Source of the DNA: Callipepla californica brunnescens | Lineage: Eukaryota > Chordata > Aves > Galliformes > Odontophoridae | Direction of reading: 5' to 3' | Assembly: GCA_023055505.1 (NCBI GenBank) | Contig: JALIRH010000116.1 | Coordinates: 974,887-1,038,886 of the forward strand | DNA length: 64,000 nt | Shown here: positions 25,195 to 36,185 of the stretch, piece after piece | How positions within the stretch are numbered: the first letter of the stretch is position 1 | Layout: the number at the start of each line of letters is the position of its first letter | Made by a program: the position numbers and the translations under genes | Notes under the pieces: model-generated | Seen by the model: only the letters and a program-made list of their open reading frames with translations | What the model was told of the DNA's origin: nothing | Databases searched by the model: none

Positions 25195-25390
25195 TATATT
25201 GTCTAGACTTCAGCAAAGCATTCAACATGGTATTCTCCTGGAGAAGCTGGCACACATGTCTTGGACAGATACCCCCTTTGCTGGGTAAAGAACTGGCTAG
25301 ATGGCCAGGACTGGTGATCATAAATGGAATCACATCCAGCTGGTAAACAGTTATGAGTGGTGTTCCCCAGGGGTCAGTACCGTTAGGAAT
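25195..25390 (+). mobile_element. CR1 ORF2 reverse-transcriptase fragment
   Basis: Encodes LDFSKAFNMV, the CR1 RT motif LDFSKAFDxV with D changed to N, and further on a 'gtggtgttccccaggggtca' stretch equal to the GVPQGS motif, with frame breaks in between. This belongs upstream of the CR1 3' region, so it is not collinear with the copy at 24549-25125 and is a separate insertion or a rearranged piece. Confidence 0.8.
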
Positions 25391-26363
25391 ATTCTAAGTC
25401 AAGAATTTCTGGTCAGGCAAAGATCTTAGTGATAGCAGCAATTTTATCCATTACTGAAAGAATGGGTTCACAAATTTTGTCTCTTTGATTGCATTCACGA
25501 CAAGATGTGAATATACTTAATGATTTTTGCGTGGTAATGTGAGATGGTATTGTTGCACTCAGTGACTGCATTTGTCCTGTGGAACTATGCTATCTTCCAA
25601 GAAGTTACTAAAAAGTGAATTTGTAACATTCATACATCACTTTCTTATAACTTGAAGTAAGATTTTATTATAGTTTATTTATTTATTTATTACGTACAAA
25701 ACTGCTCTGTGTACTTTATAATTTCTGAAGTAAAGAAAACAGTCTGTTTATTTATTCAAGTTATTCTTTGTTTGTCTTCTTAGGATTTATTTATTATTCC
25801 TGGAATGAATAAAGACCAAATACACTGTATTATAACTCTTATATCTTTATAGTTCCTGTTTTTATCTGAAGAGTTACAAACAAATTCAAATATTGCACCA
25901 TTAAAAATAATCCAGTTTATCGGCTTGAATTATTTGTGTATTGATAGCACATGCTCTCATGATTATGTTTACTTGTAAAATATTATAATACAAAATCAAA
26001 TAGACAATTAAAGTTCACAAATGTTAGGAAAATAGATTACCAACATGACATTGTAATTTAGTGATAAATATTGAATGTTAACATTGCAATGGCCTTCAGC
26101 CAGTGAATTTTTCTGTGCAGATGGTCTCAGCACCTGCAAGTTATTGGAAGGTACTATTTTTGAAATCTATGTTTAGCTCTCATGAGAAGGCCTATTTGTT
26201 TGAATGTTAATGCAATGCCCAGAAATTGCGTCTTGTAGCAATTACTTCTACTATGATTAGACTAAGTTTTGTTTATTCATTTTCCAAAAGTGATTACAGT
26301 GGTAACTCTCATTGCTAAAAGAAGAAAATCTCAACAGGCCTTGGCTGAATTAAAAAAAATATT
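25391..26363. other. A+T-rich sequence, nothing identified
   Basis: (TTTA)n at about 25674-25692. No element or exon seen. Confidence 0.6.
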
Positions 26364-26368
26364 GTCTC

Positions 26369-26861
26369 TGTCATGGTTTTATGAATTTTTGTTATAGGTA
26401 TTCCACAGCATAACATCATGTAAGCCACTGGGAGTTAAAGAGTTAATACTCCATTTCTGTGGACTGCTGAATTTTTGAGTACTTGGCTCTCAGAAGGGAA
26501 GAACTAAATGCCCCAGAGGACTTTGGATTGCTATTTGTTTCTCCATTTTCCACTCAGAGGGAAAGATAAAACTATTGGCAAGTCATGACATCACTCTCTT
26601 TTCCTTTTCGGATCGACACAGCAGCATTATTTATTAACTTCAGCTCCAATTATATTGTATAATATTGTGGTACTTTGCATTCCAATATCTTATTTAGTAA
26701 ATTAGTTTTCCTCCTCATATCATTGCCACTATTGTGTTTTTAGGCCCATTTCCCTGCCTTCTCCCATTTCCATCTTCCACTTCCCCAGGACGTGGGTCCA
26801 TGGGCATCCCACCCCATCTTAGTCATAAAGCTGGGCTGAAATGGCCCACAAACTGTTGACA
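26369..26861 (+). mobile_element. Family B solo LTR copy 4
   Basis: A 493-bp element from TGTCATGGTTTTATG to ACTGTTGACA. Flanking pentamers GTCTC (26364-26368) and GTTTC (26862-26866) agree at 4 of 5 positions, consistent with a 5-bp target duplication carrying one mutation. It is about 40 bp shorter than copies 2 and 5 because the segment equivalent to 'gggtgctcactgccatctcaccttc' is deleted near 26625. No internal retroviral sequence. Confidence 0.85.
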
Positions 26862-27817
26862 GTTTCAAATACTCCAGAGATTTGTATATTGCACTTTTGC
26901 AGATACCTGTTCAAACTGGGTTTGACAGGTATGCTGTGCCTTTTACTACATCTTTGTGCTAGCTGCTTTGAACTCACTTGATGCAAATGTAGTTATTATA
27001 TAACAGAGTTTAAAGTGAAAACAAGTGCCTATTATGTATTCCAAAACAGCTTCATTGTACATTGCAATGTTATTTCCGCATCACTGATGATATTAAATGA
27101 CAAGTATAGTTTACTAGTAGTTAATGACATTACCACATTTGAATTCCCATTTCTAAATTTGTGGAGAGTGTATTCACCCATATTTTATATTTCATTATGA
27201 TGCATATCTCCAATGAGAATGAAGTATTTCATATAAGATACTTGTAAAAAAATATATTTTGAAGTACACTTTATTTTATGTAATCAGTAACTAATGATTC
27301 TTCTAAAAACCAGTCGTGCTTGTTCCTATTAGCACCATTTTTCTCATTTCCTGCTACTATTCATTTTATGCTCTATTTGTAAAGAACAGACATTAGTGAA
27401 CTGCTTAAAATAAAAATAATTTATTTTATACTAGTTGGAGAAAGGTGATTTTTAAACTTACATTCAAAATGCAGTCATTTAAACATTTAAAACTGCCATT
27501 AAAGTGATCATTAAATGTTTTTGGTTTTTTATTTTGGAATTGTGCTTTATGCATTCAGAGAATTATGCTCTTATAAGTTAATACTAAAAGCATGTCATCA
27601 AATTTCAGCACCTTAAACATTATCATAAGCTTTTTCCAGTGTATTTTGAAAATGCATTAAATGAGTTTAATAATAATAATTATTCTCACTTTGAATGCTA
27701 ATATATTTTATTCATTTATCTTAGATTTGGTATAACTGAGGAATTTTAAGTGGGTAGTTTGCAAGTTTTCTAGTTACATTATGATTTTCATTCCTTGAAC
27801 AAAGTTTGCAACCCTGC

Positions 27818-27893
27818 ATTTTATTTTATTTTATTTTATTTTATTTTATTTTATTTTATTTTATTTTATTTTATTTTATTTTATTTTATTTTT
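27818..27893. repeat. (ATTTT)n pentanucleotide microsatellite
   Basis: About 15 near-perfect ATTTT units. Likely length-polymorphic. Confidence 0.97.
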
Positions 27894-28510
27894 ATGAAAT
27901 AATTAACATGATTACATTACAATCAAGAATAGAATTTATCGTCTAGAGATTAACTGAAACAAGCAAACAAACCAGCAAAAATCCATACCACCCAAAATGA
28001 GAAAAAAGAACAGAAAAATAAAATAAAAAAAAAAGGAATTAATCAGTAATTAAGTGATTGGTCAATTCACTGACAAAAAGTTCACAGTTAAGTAGATTTC
28101 ATCATGTGAGATGAACCATGTGAGAAAATGTATTTGTGAACAGAATACTGAAAACAATCACTGAAAAGAGGGAAAACTATAATTTCTTCATATGAAAAGA
28201 TGACAGTACTCATGGATCCAGTGCTACTAAAGGTGTTAATGTCAAGTTTAAAATGCAAGGAAATTAATACTGAATCACAGTGGCATAGTTTCTTAAAACA
28301 TAATTAGACGACAAATTAGCTAACTATTCAGGATTTATATAGAAGTGCTCAAGTACAAAGGGCAAAAATGTGAATATCACACCTGAAATGTTCTGCTAAT
28401 ATATGTTAGACCCAAAGGCTGAGTATATCAGCAATTTCCTAAATAAGATGTGAACTTAATATTCATCTTTAGTCCATTAATCCATTCTTTTGCAGAACTT
28501 CTTCTCTGAA

Positions 28511-28596
28511 AAAAAAAAATATATATATATATAATATAATATATGTATTTATAATAATAATAATAATTATTATTATTATTATTATTTATTTTTATT
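28511..28596. repeat. A/T microsatellite with perfect palindrome
   Basis: (AT)n at 28519-28533 is followed by (ATA)n switching to (TTA)n. Bases 28551-28566 and 28567-28582 are exact reverse complements with no spacer, so a 16-bp-arm hairpin or cruciform is possible. Confidence 0.95.
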
Positions 28597-30347
28597 TTTC
28601 CTGTACTTTGGTTGCTATTGACTTTTTGGAGGCTAATGTTCGCATGTTGGAAAGTGCTGAACAAATCAATTTAGCATATGAAAAGAAAGTTTAAGTTTTA
28701 TATCTTCTCTCATTTCTTCTCTTTTTCAATTTGTGCGGATTTTTATTATTAAACAGCCAGAGTCTGACAAGAAGACTTAAGTCTTGTTATCTGTCTAAAT
28801 CCAAACACAACACTTACAGGCTTCTTCACAGTTCCCGTTTTTAGCCCTTTAGTTATCAGTGTCCAGGTCATGTCTAATCTGAAACATCTACAAGGCAGAT
28901 TTTTTCCAGTTAAAATCAAATTGCAATTGATTGTAACTGCTTCTGAGTTTGGATCAACAACACTTTATTGCAGTCAATAGTACTACGGTGATGTTCTCTG
29001 GTGGAAGATGATTAGAGTTATTTCTTTCATCATCAGTCTCTTAAGATTCAGCGACATTCATCTGATGACTGAGCTCAGTGTTCATTGTGCTATAATAAAT
29101 GGTTTGGAAAGCATGAACACTGTGAACATAAAAGCTAATTTAAGAAGTAGAATTAAAACAAATATATATATTTTGAAGTCTAATCAGAAAAATATGCATT
29201 TAGAAACAATCATTTTTTTGTTGTTAAATTGCAAACAAATTAGGTCATTCAAGTTTTTCATCATAATTGACAGAGGTTTGTTCAATTACAACAGTTTGGA
29301 TTTTTCATTCATTTAAATTTTCCCACTTATTTCAATCTTCTCGTCGATAGCCTTCAAGAAAAGTTATGAAGAGATCTCTTATTTCTGACATCATAACTTC
29401 ATAATATATGTTGTATCTCCCTGAAGTGTAAAAATAGATGTTAAAACAAAGACTATGGTAATATATAAATTGTACATACCTTTTTTTTTTCTTTTTTTTT
29501 TTTGTAGTTAACATGAAAATATTAAAAAATATATACATATTCTCAGGTATTTATATTATGATGAACAAAATGAGGGGTGGCAATACCACTCAGTTTCATC
29601 AGTGTCACATTGACAGGAATGTAACTAATAACTGGAGGTACTGGCTGAAGATTTTTTGAAAAGTCTTAATGCATGGTATTTACAGAAAATATAAATAGCC
29701 AACTTTTTTCATTTTTTAATCCCCTTTAGTATGCTTTTATGATTATGCACAAGTCTTCCATTTTGTATTTTTGCTCCTCTATGCTGAATCAATACAAGGC
29801 TAGGATCTATACAGGGAAAAAACTTGACACAAATATCAGCACTGACAGTCTGTCTGTTCTTCCGCTAAGGTAAACATGAATGCTCTTTGTTTATAAGAGT
29901 AGAAGACACTTCTAATATATATATTACAAGACTTTCATCTTTGAAAACTCAGAAAGTTTTGAGTACTCCAGAATCTTAATAATTGTTTAAAATGTCTAGG
30001 AATTTCCTGAATGAATATAGAATATTGTTTCAGTCTGGTACAGTTCTGGTACAAATAAAAAAGTAACAACGGAGTTAACATTAGAGACTGTGTGACAAGG
30101 AAGAATAAGAAAGAAAATAGGGAGGTTGAATGATACAGCTTTTCATTACTTCACTTTTTCTGTCAAAGTCAGAAAAATTGTCCATTTTTGAAGTCTAAAT
30201 GTTAAGTTTTTAGAAGTCCATTGCACAGAGACACTCATCAAAACTAATAAATGTCTTCATAATTCAATACATCATTCCAAGGAAATCTTCTTTAATTGGT
30301 CATTGTTTTGTTTTGTTTCAGAAATCATGGCATTCTTAATGGCATGC

Positions 30348-30815
30348 TTCAGTTTGTGACGATTTCCCCTCATCCTATCACCACACGCTGCTAAGAAGAT
30401 TCTGGCCTTGTCCCTTTGACTCCCACACCTCATATATTTATAAACATCCCCTCTGAGCCTTCTTTTTTCAAGACTGAACAGACTCAGGTCTCTCAGTCTT
30501 TCCTCATAAGAGAGGTGTTCCACATCCTGCATCATCCTTGTGGCCCTCCACTGCATTCTTTTCAGGAGATCCCTGTCTTTTTTGTACCAAGGAGCCCAGA
30601 ACTGAACACAGTACTCCAGGTGAGGCCTCACCAGGGCAGAGTAGAAGGGGAGGATCGCATCCATTGACCCGCAGACCACGTTCCTATTGCACCCCAGGAT
30701 GCCATTGGCCCTCTTGTCCATCAGGGCACACTGCTGACTCATGGTCAACCTGTCATCTACCAGGACCCACAGGTCCCTCTCCTATCCAGTACCTCATCCC
30801 AGCCTGTACCAGCAC
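30348..30815 (-). mobile_element. CR1 LINE fragment with partial ORF2 C-terminus
   Basis: Minus-strand frame of 158 codons (30272-30748) encoding a CR1 ORF2 C-terminal region: the words TMSQQCALMDKRANGILGC, YSALVRPHLEYCVQFWAP and DLLKRMQWRATRMMQDVEHL are typical of avian CR1. The frame remains open over this stretch, which makes the copy relatively young, but the upstream endonuclease and RT core are absent. The last 15 or so residues, after HKLKH, no longer look like CR1 and the 3' tail is missing. It is a dead fragment, not a host gene. Confidence 0.92.
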
Positions 30816-32049
30816 ATGTTATCTTTATATGCTTATCTTTTCTGTTGTATTTAGTTTTGGTACAATCTATTTGGTATTAAAATGGTAAGTACTGAAAATT
30901 AGTCTGCTGAGTTTGATGATGTTGCAGGTAAATTGCTCTTGTTACTTTAACTTCCATATATGTCACCATATATTTCTGCATTTATAGAACAAATATACTC
31001 ACTGTTTAACTGAAAAAAAGTTAGAAATAATCTGAAGATGATTTTAATATGAAGGAGAACAAAGTCAGATATTCAGAGATTTATATTTTCATTCCAAGCT
31101 TTGGCATGCAGTTTTGTATGCAGTTGCATTAATAAGAAGATTTTATTTCCTGGCTTATCAATGTTATGCTGATGCAATTAAAGATTTTAGTAATTTCAAG
31201 GTACATGTTAATATGTCTAATTGTAAGGATGTGTCTTCCATCAGAGAAGTAGAATGAATTATGAAAACAGTAACAAACAAACAAAACAAACAGACAATAA
31301 AAATATATATAAATAGATATTTGCACTAGGACATTTCTTGTGTTTTTATTCAAATCAGAAATCAATGACTTTTTTTCCACCTGACATTTCACAGGACTCT
31401 TCATCTTGTGTTGTCTTAAAATAAATGTTTAATACATTTCTAACTACATGTCACATCTGAAGTTGATACTTATTCAGATCAGTCTTTCTATTTATATTTT
31501 TAATGGAGGAGGCATATATATTTCCTTTTGATCGCTGTTGTAGAATCACTTTTGTTTTCCATTGGTTTTTTTCCATCTAAAACTCCTAAAAGATGTGTAA
31601 AAATTTATATGACTATTTTCAAAATAATTTAATTAAATGCAGAGCTAATTCAAAACTGATTTGCAGCCAGCTGAATGCAGGTGTAAGTTTGTGGCAAACA
31701 TTTACTAGTGAGTTCCATAAGCAGAGGATTTTTACAGTGAAATCAGAAAATGGAAGTCCAGTTTTCCAACACATTCATGAAAATAGGAAATACAGACAGT
31801 CAAAACTTATAAGTCTTTTAAAATTTTAATGAAGTCAGTCAAATTCTGTTACAAACTGATTCCATCAAAGTGAAAGGGACAATGAACTTCTTTGCATATA
31901 AATTTGCTACGTGTCACTTCTCAAATGTATAAGTAGGACTAGTATAGAACCCTACTATGGCTATGGACTCTAAACTATTTCTTAATTTCAATTTTCTCTC
32001 TAGATGTAAATCAATTACAGATCTCAGTTCCCACAGGTTACCACAGAAG
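30816..32049. other. A+T-rich sequence, nothing identified
   Basis: Short (AAAC)n near 31272. No element or exon recognised. Confidence 0.6.
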
Positions 32050-32312
32050 AATCTATTCTAACGAGGGGGAATGGTTTTAAAATAAGATGGGAAATTTAGA
32101 TTAAATATTAACAGGAAGTTTTTCACTCAGAGTTGGTGACACCCTGGAACAGGATGTGGATGCTGCTTCCCTGGAGGCATTCAATGCAAGGATGGAAGTG
32201 GCTCTGGACAGCCTGGTCTAGTGGTTGGTGACCCTGTCCATGGCAAGGGGGATGAAACTCAATGATCTTTGAGGTCCTTTTCAACCCAGGATGTTCTATG
32301 ATTCTATTATAT
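32050..32312 (+). mobile_element. CR1 LINE 3' end
   Basis: Plus-strand CR1 terminus: 'accctggaacaggatgtgga' (32141), 'ccctggaggcattcaatgca', 'ggtccttttcaacccaggat' and terminal 'ttctatgattctat'. 5'-truncated. Confidence 0.9.
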
Positions 32313-35300
32313 GAATCATTGATTCACACAGAATAGTACAGAGAATTGTAGAGAAGGAGATAAAACATAAAATAGGCAGAATATTTAAGTAAAGACATAC
32401 TTTAATTCCATAACAAAACTAAAATTTGTATCTATTTATTAGGAGGTTTTTTCTTTTTATTTTATTATGTAATGTTATTCATCACCAATATATATAATAA
32501 TTTTAAACTGATACTTGTTTGTTCAGGCATAAGGTAGGCAGACATGTCAGGATAAAAATAACTGAATACACTTCTCCAAGGCCCTGAACATCTTGAAACA
32601 AAATAAATTGTTCAAAATGGTCTAAGAATTCGAAATTATATCTGGAGTTTTATTTCAAAACAGTATATGTTTCAAAGATATGTGGAAATGTTTTATGTAT
32701 TTAATTATTAGATTGAGCAGATATATATAACGATGGCTAGACTATGTATGAATTACAATTGGAGGAGAGAGATCCTTTTCAAAAACAAGATTGCAGTAAT
32801 TTTTTTCCTTTAAGATCCAAAATGCATTCTGATGAAATACATATTTTTTTCAGTTGGTTTTGAAACAGAAGGTTTCAATTTCAGTTTGGATTCTAAGATA
32901 CAGAATCTGTAACTCTGAATTCAACCTCAGTTAATTTACTCACAGACATTCTCCAAAATTGCTATCTGATTTTCAAATGAGTCAAAAACAATTATCAAAA
33001 AGAAAACTGACCACTGAACAGTCAAAAATAAACATGAATATATCAACTAACGAAAGAAAACCAAAACAGAATGGGTCAAGAGTAGAGCAGTTAGAAGAAA
33101 AAAGACCAACCACTCTCAAGAATGAGTCCAGAAGAATTAAAAGAAGTTACAGTCTCACTTCAAAAGGCAGTGTATGTCACCAGACGTGGAGTGTTGCAGT
33201 GTGTAGGTGTCCACATTATAAAGTCACAGAATTAACTCAGTTTCAGTGAGGTTTCAACTTCTTCAAGGAGAAAAAGAAAAAAAAATAAAAAGAGAAAGGA
33301 GAGGGAAAAAGGAAGTATGCAGCAGTGGAAGTTTCTCAGAGATAAATATTATATCTTAGGTATAAATCAGGCCCATTTAATGTAATTTGGGCATAAAACC
33401 ATTACCACTGCTTAGGTAAACAACAGGCATAGTTAGACTGAGCTTTCTTCCTTAGACAGTAAATAGGTAGTATTACTTGTGACAAGAATTTATTCCTCCT
33501 CCTTCATCATCCACACTAAGGAAAAGTGCAAGAGTCTTCATATATGGATTGAAGGTAGTACCTGCATGAAGTTAAAGAAGTTGTTTCAGGCAATTAAAAA
33601 ATTCATTCAAGGCTTTAGTATGTCTTGCCTCCTGCTGAAAGTCCAGTCAGATCTATGCTAACTGCTGTGTAGTACCCGCTATCCAGACACAAATACTTTG
33701 ACTTCCTTTGAGTAACTCATATTATATGTTTAGCAATTTGAGTTTGAAAAAATAGAATGTATTAGACAAAAGTTGAGTATTTGTAATTTATTTCTTAGGA
33801 GAAACACTGAGCACAAAGTAGGGAATGTGCCTGTTAAGTCACTTATTCTGAAAACTGAGAAGAAAATTGCTTAGTAATATTATAAAGTAGTCCATTACCT
33901 AAGAAATAACAAACTAATTTGAAGATTTTTATGGATTAAATGTAAAAACTGTATCTTTTTCTCTTGATTAGGGAAAGGTCAGTAAGAACATATATTGCTC
34001 TTTCAAACATAGAAAAAGAAAACCATTTGTCTAATAAATTTCCAGATGATGCTGATCCTGAGACCAAGTGTGCAAACAATAAAACTAGATGAGGTGTTAG
34101 TTCAGATGTCTCAATAACAGTCTTTAATTACTATTCCAATAATGTGCTCCTTTCTTTACAATTTGTAACTGAAGCATTCTTGGATGTTTTTCCACAAAGC
34201 ATAATTAATATACTCAAGTATGAAAGACAGTATCAATCATTCTTTTGAATATCAGAAATTCATCATTACTGAAAACCCAACTGCTGCATAATCTCATACT
34301 CAAGCACCTTAAAAATTTTGCAGCAGCTGAAAAGAAAAGCATTTTCCCTTTAGAGATGTTTGAAACTCAATTGTATGACGGTCTAGGTAATTTGATATAC
34401 ACTGGCCCTGTTTGGAGGAGACATCTGAGTGAGTTGATTTCCAGATACATGGTTCTATTTTGATTAATCATAACTAGACAACAAGTTACCAGGTTGTAGA
34501 GATATATCTCTCAGTAAGTATTGACCAAAGCCTTTTTAAGTAGCGTGAGATGTGAAATGGTTTGGAGATGTCTTCTGATCTCTTGTTAAATCCCCACGTA
34601 ATAAACAATCCAGGGGTCATTCTCTTGTCTTTTAAGTACCACAGTTTGAAGTTAGGATATTCTCAAACAGAATATCTGTCTAGATACTGATGTTAATTAC
34701 TTTGAGGCTGGAATATCTTTTGCTGTAGGGACTTCTACCTCACAAATCCTGTTAAGACTGTCAATTTCAGAGCATTAAATTATTGGCTATACATACTTAT
34801 AAGTGCATCTGAACTTAACTAAATACCTCCACATTCTTTACCACTTAACTTAGTAGACTATCTCCATAGATCAGAACAGTTTTTCACATGAGAGCTGAAA
34901 AGAGCAGAAGTATTTAATCATTCACATTTTCCATATATTGAAAAACAAACAAACAAACAAACACAAAATTATAAGAAACTTGGGATATTAATATAGAAAT
35001 ATATGAAAAGTTAAATTGCCAGAACGTCAGAGCGATACAAATAGGGTCTATCAGATCTCTCTATTAACAATTAAAAATGTATGTATAAGTGAGATCCTTT
35101 TCAAGTAATGAGTGTTAGTTATAAATATTTAACAGTTGAACTTATGAAATATGCCCTAAATAATGTCTAAATGTTAACAGGAATGCATTATACTTGACAG
35201 AACAATGAAGCTCATAAATATTTCAAAACTGTGTTTGACAGGTAGAAGCTGGGAGGACAGGTCCTGCTCTTTGTTTTAATGCAACACTGTAGCCTTCAGG

Positions 35301-35872
35301 TCTGTGCTTTTTGAACTTAATAGGAACAAAAATCTTTCTATCTAATGCCAAAATCAGAGCTGTCAGAATCTCCTGATTCCCTTTGGAGTTTGTTATCTGG
35401 TAAGTACAAGTTGCTGCATCAAAATCACAAGGCAAAGATTTCAAAGCGCATAAACTGTGGCTTAATCCACCCTTGTGCTAAGTCTCTTCTACATGTTGCT
35501 TATCTTTATCAGGAATAAAGTTCATAAGAAGTTCACAGGATGTTATCTTCCTACTCCCATCAACGAAGAATTAATTGATTGTCCTCAGGAGGTGATCAGC
35601 ATCTGTTGCAACAATGTCTTAAATAATTACGTGCCAAGAAAAAAGTAAAAACATTCATTCTAATACAGTAGGAAATACTTGTTAACATTAAAGTTGTAGT
35701 ACAAACAACTGCTGATGTAGGAAAAAATATTTGGAGCAAAAAGCATAGGCAATTGCTTACAGATACTTTTTACACTTAATATTACCATTTAAGTCAACTG
35801 TGAGTATTTTGTTTGCTTGCTTGCTTGTTTTGTTACTTAGTTATTCTGTTTTATTCATTCATTTCTTGTGGT
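32313..35872. other. A+T-rich sequence, nothing identified
   Basis: About 3.5 kb. (AAAC)n at 34943-34963. A 96-codon frame at 32959-33249 and a 73-codon minus-strand frame at 35223-35444 show no recognisable domain. The latter begins at a TTG, not an ATG, and has an in-frame stop a few codons upstream. Confidence 0.55.
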
Positions 35873-35933
35873 TGGGCTTGATGATGAAGGCCTTTTCCAA
35901 CCTGAGAAATTCTATGATTATATGATTCAATGA
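35873..35933 (+). mobile_element. CR1 3' tail, plus orientation
   Basis: About 60 bp: 'gggcttgatgatgaaggcct', then 'tttccaacctgagaaattct' and a repeated 'atgattatatgattcaatga' end. Only the extreme 3' end of CR1 is present. Confidence 0.75.
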
Positions 35934-35936
35934 TCA

Positions 35937-36185
35937 CAAAATCACAGAATCACAGAACTGTAGGGGTTGGAAGAAACCTCCAGAGATCATCGAGTCCAAT
36001 CCCCCTGCCAAAGCAGTCTCCCTGGACCAGGTTGCATAGGTGGGTGTCCAGGCAGTCCTTGAGGCTCCAGAGATGGAAACTCCACAACCTCTCTGGATAG
36101 CCTGTTCCAGTGCTTGGTCACCCTCACTGTGAAGTTCTTACGCACATCTGTGCTGAACTTCCAATGCCTCACTTTGTGGCCATGA
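35937..36185 (-). mobile_element. CR1 LINE 3' end, minus orientation
   Basis: Starts with the reversed CR1 tail 'aaaatcacagaatcacagaa', then 'gtaggggttggaagaaacct', 'gcctgttccagtgcttggtc' and 'ctcactgtgaagttcttacg'. Its 3' end faces the 3' end of the plus-strand CR1 tail at 35873-35933 with only 3 bases between. Confidence 0.9.

Larger units (their letters stand above)
26867..30347. other. A+T-rich sequence with simple repeats
   Basis: Holds the ATTTT array and A/T palindrome listed separately. Otherwise no element or exon recognised; the 102-codon frame at 29008-29316 has no conserved motif. Confidence 0.6.

Noticed and set aside
30272..30748. 158-codon minus-strand frame as a host gene
   Set aside because: Sequence is CR1 ORF2 C-terminus; a transposon fragment, not a gene.
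35223..35444. 73-codon minus-strand frame with varied composition
   Set aside because: Initiates at TTG, has an in-frame stop shortly upstream, no clear acceptor and no recognised domain; weaker than the 15.3-kb candidate.
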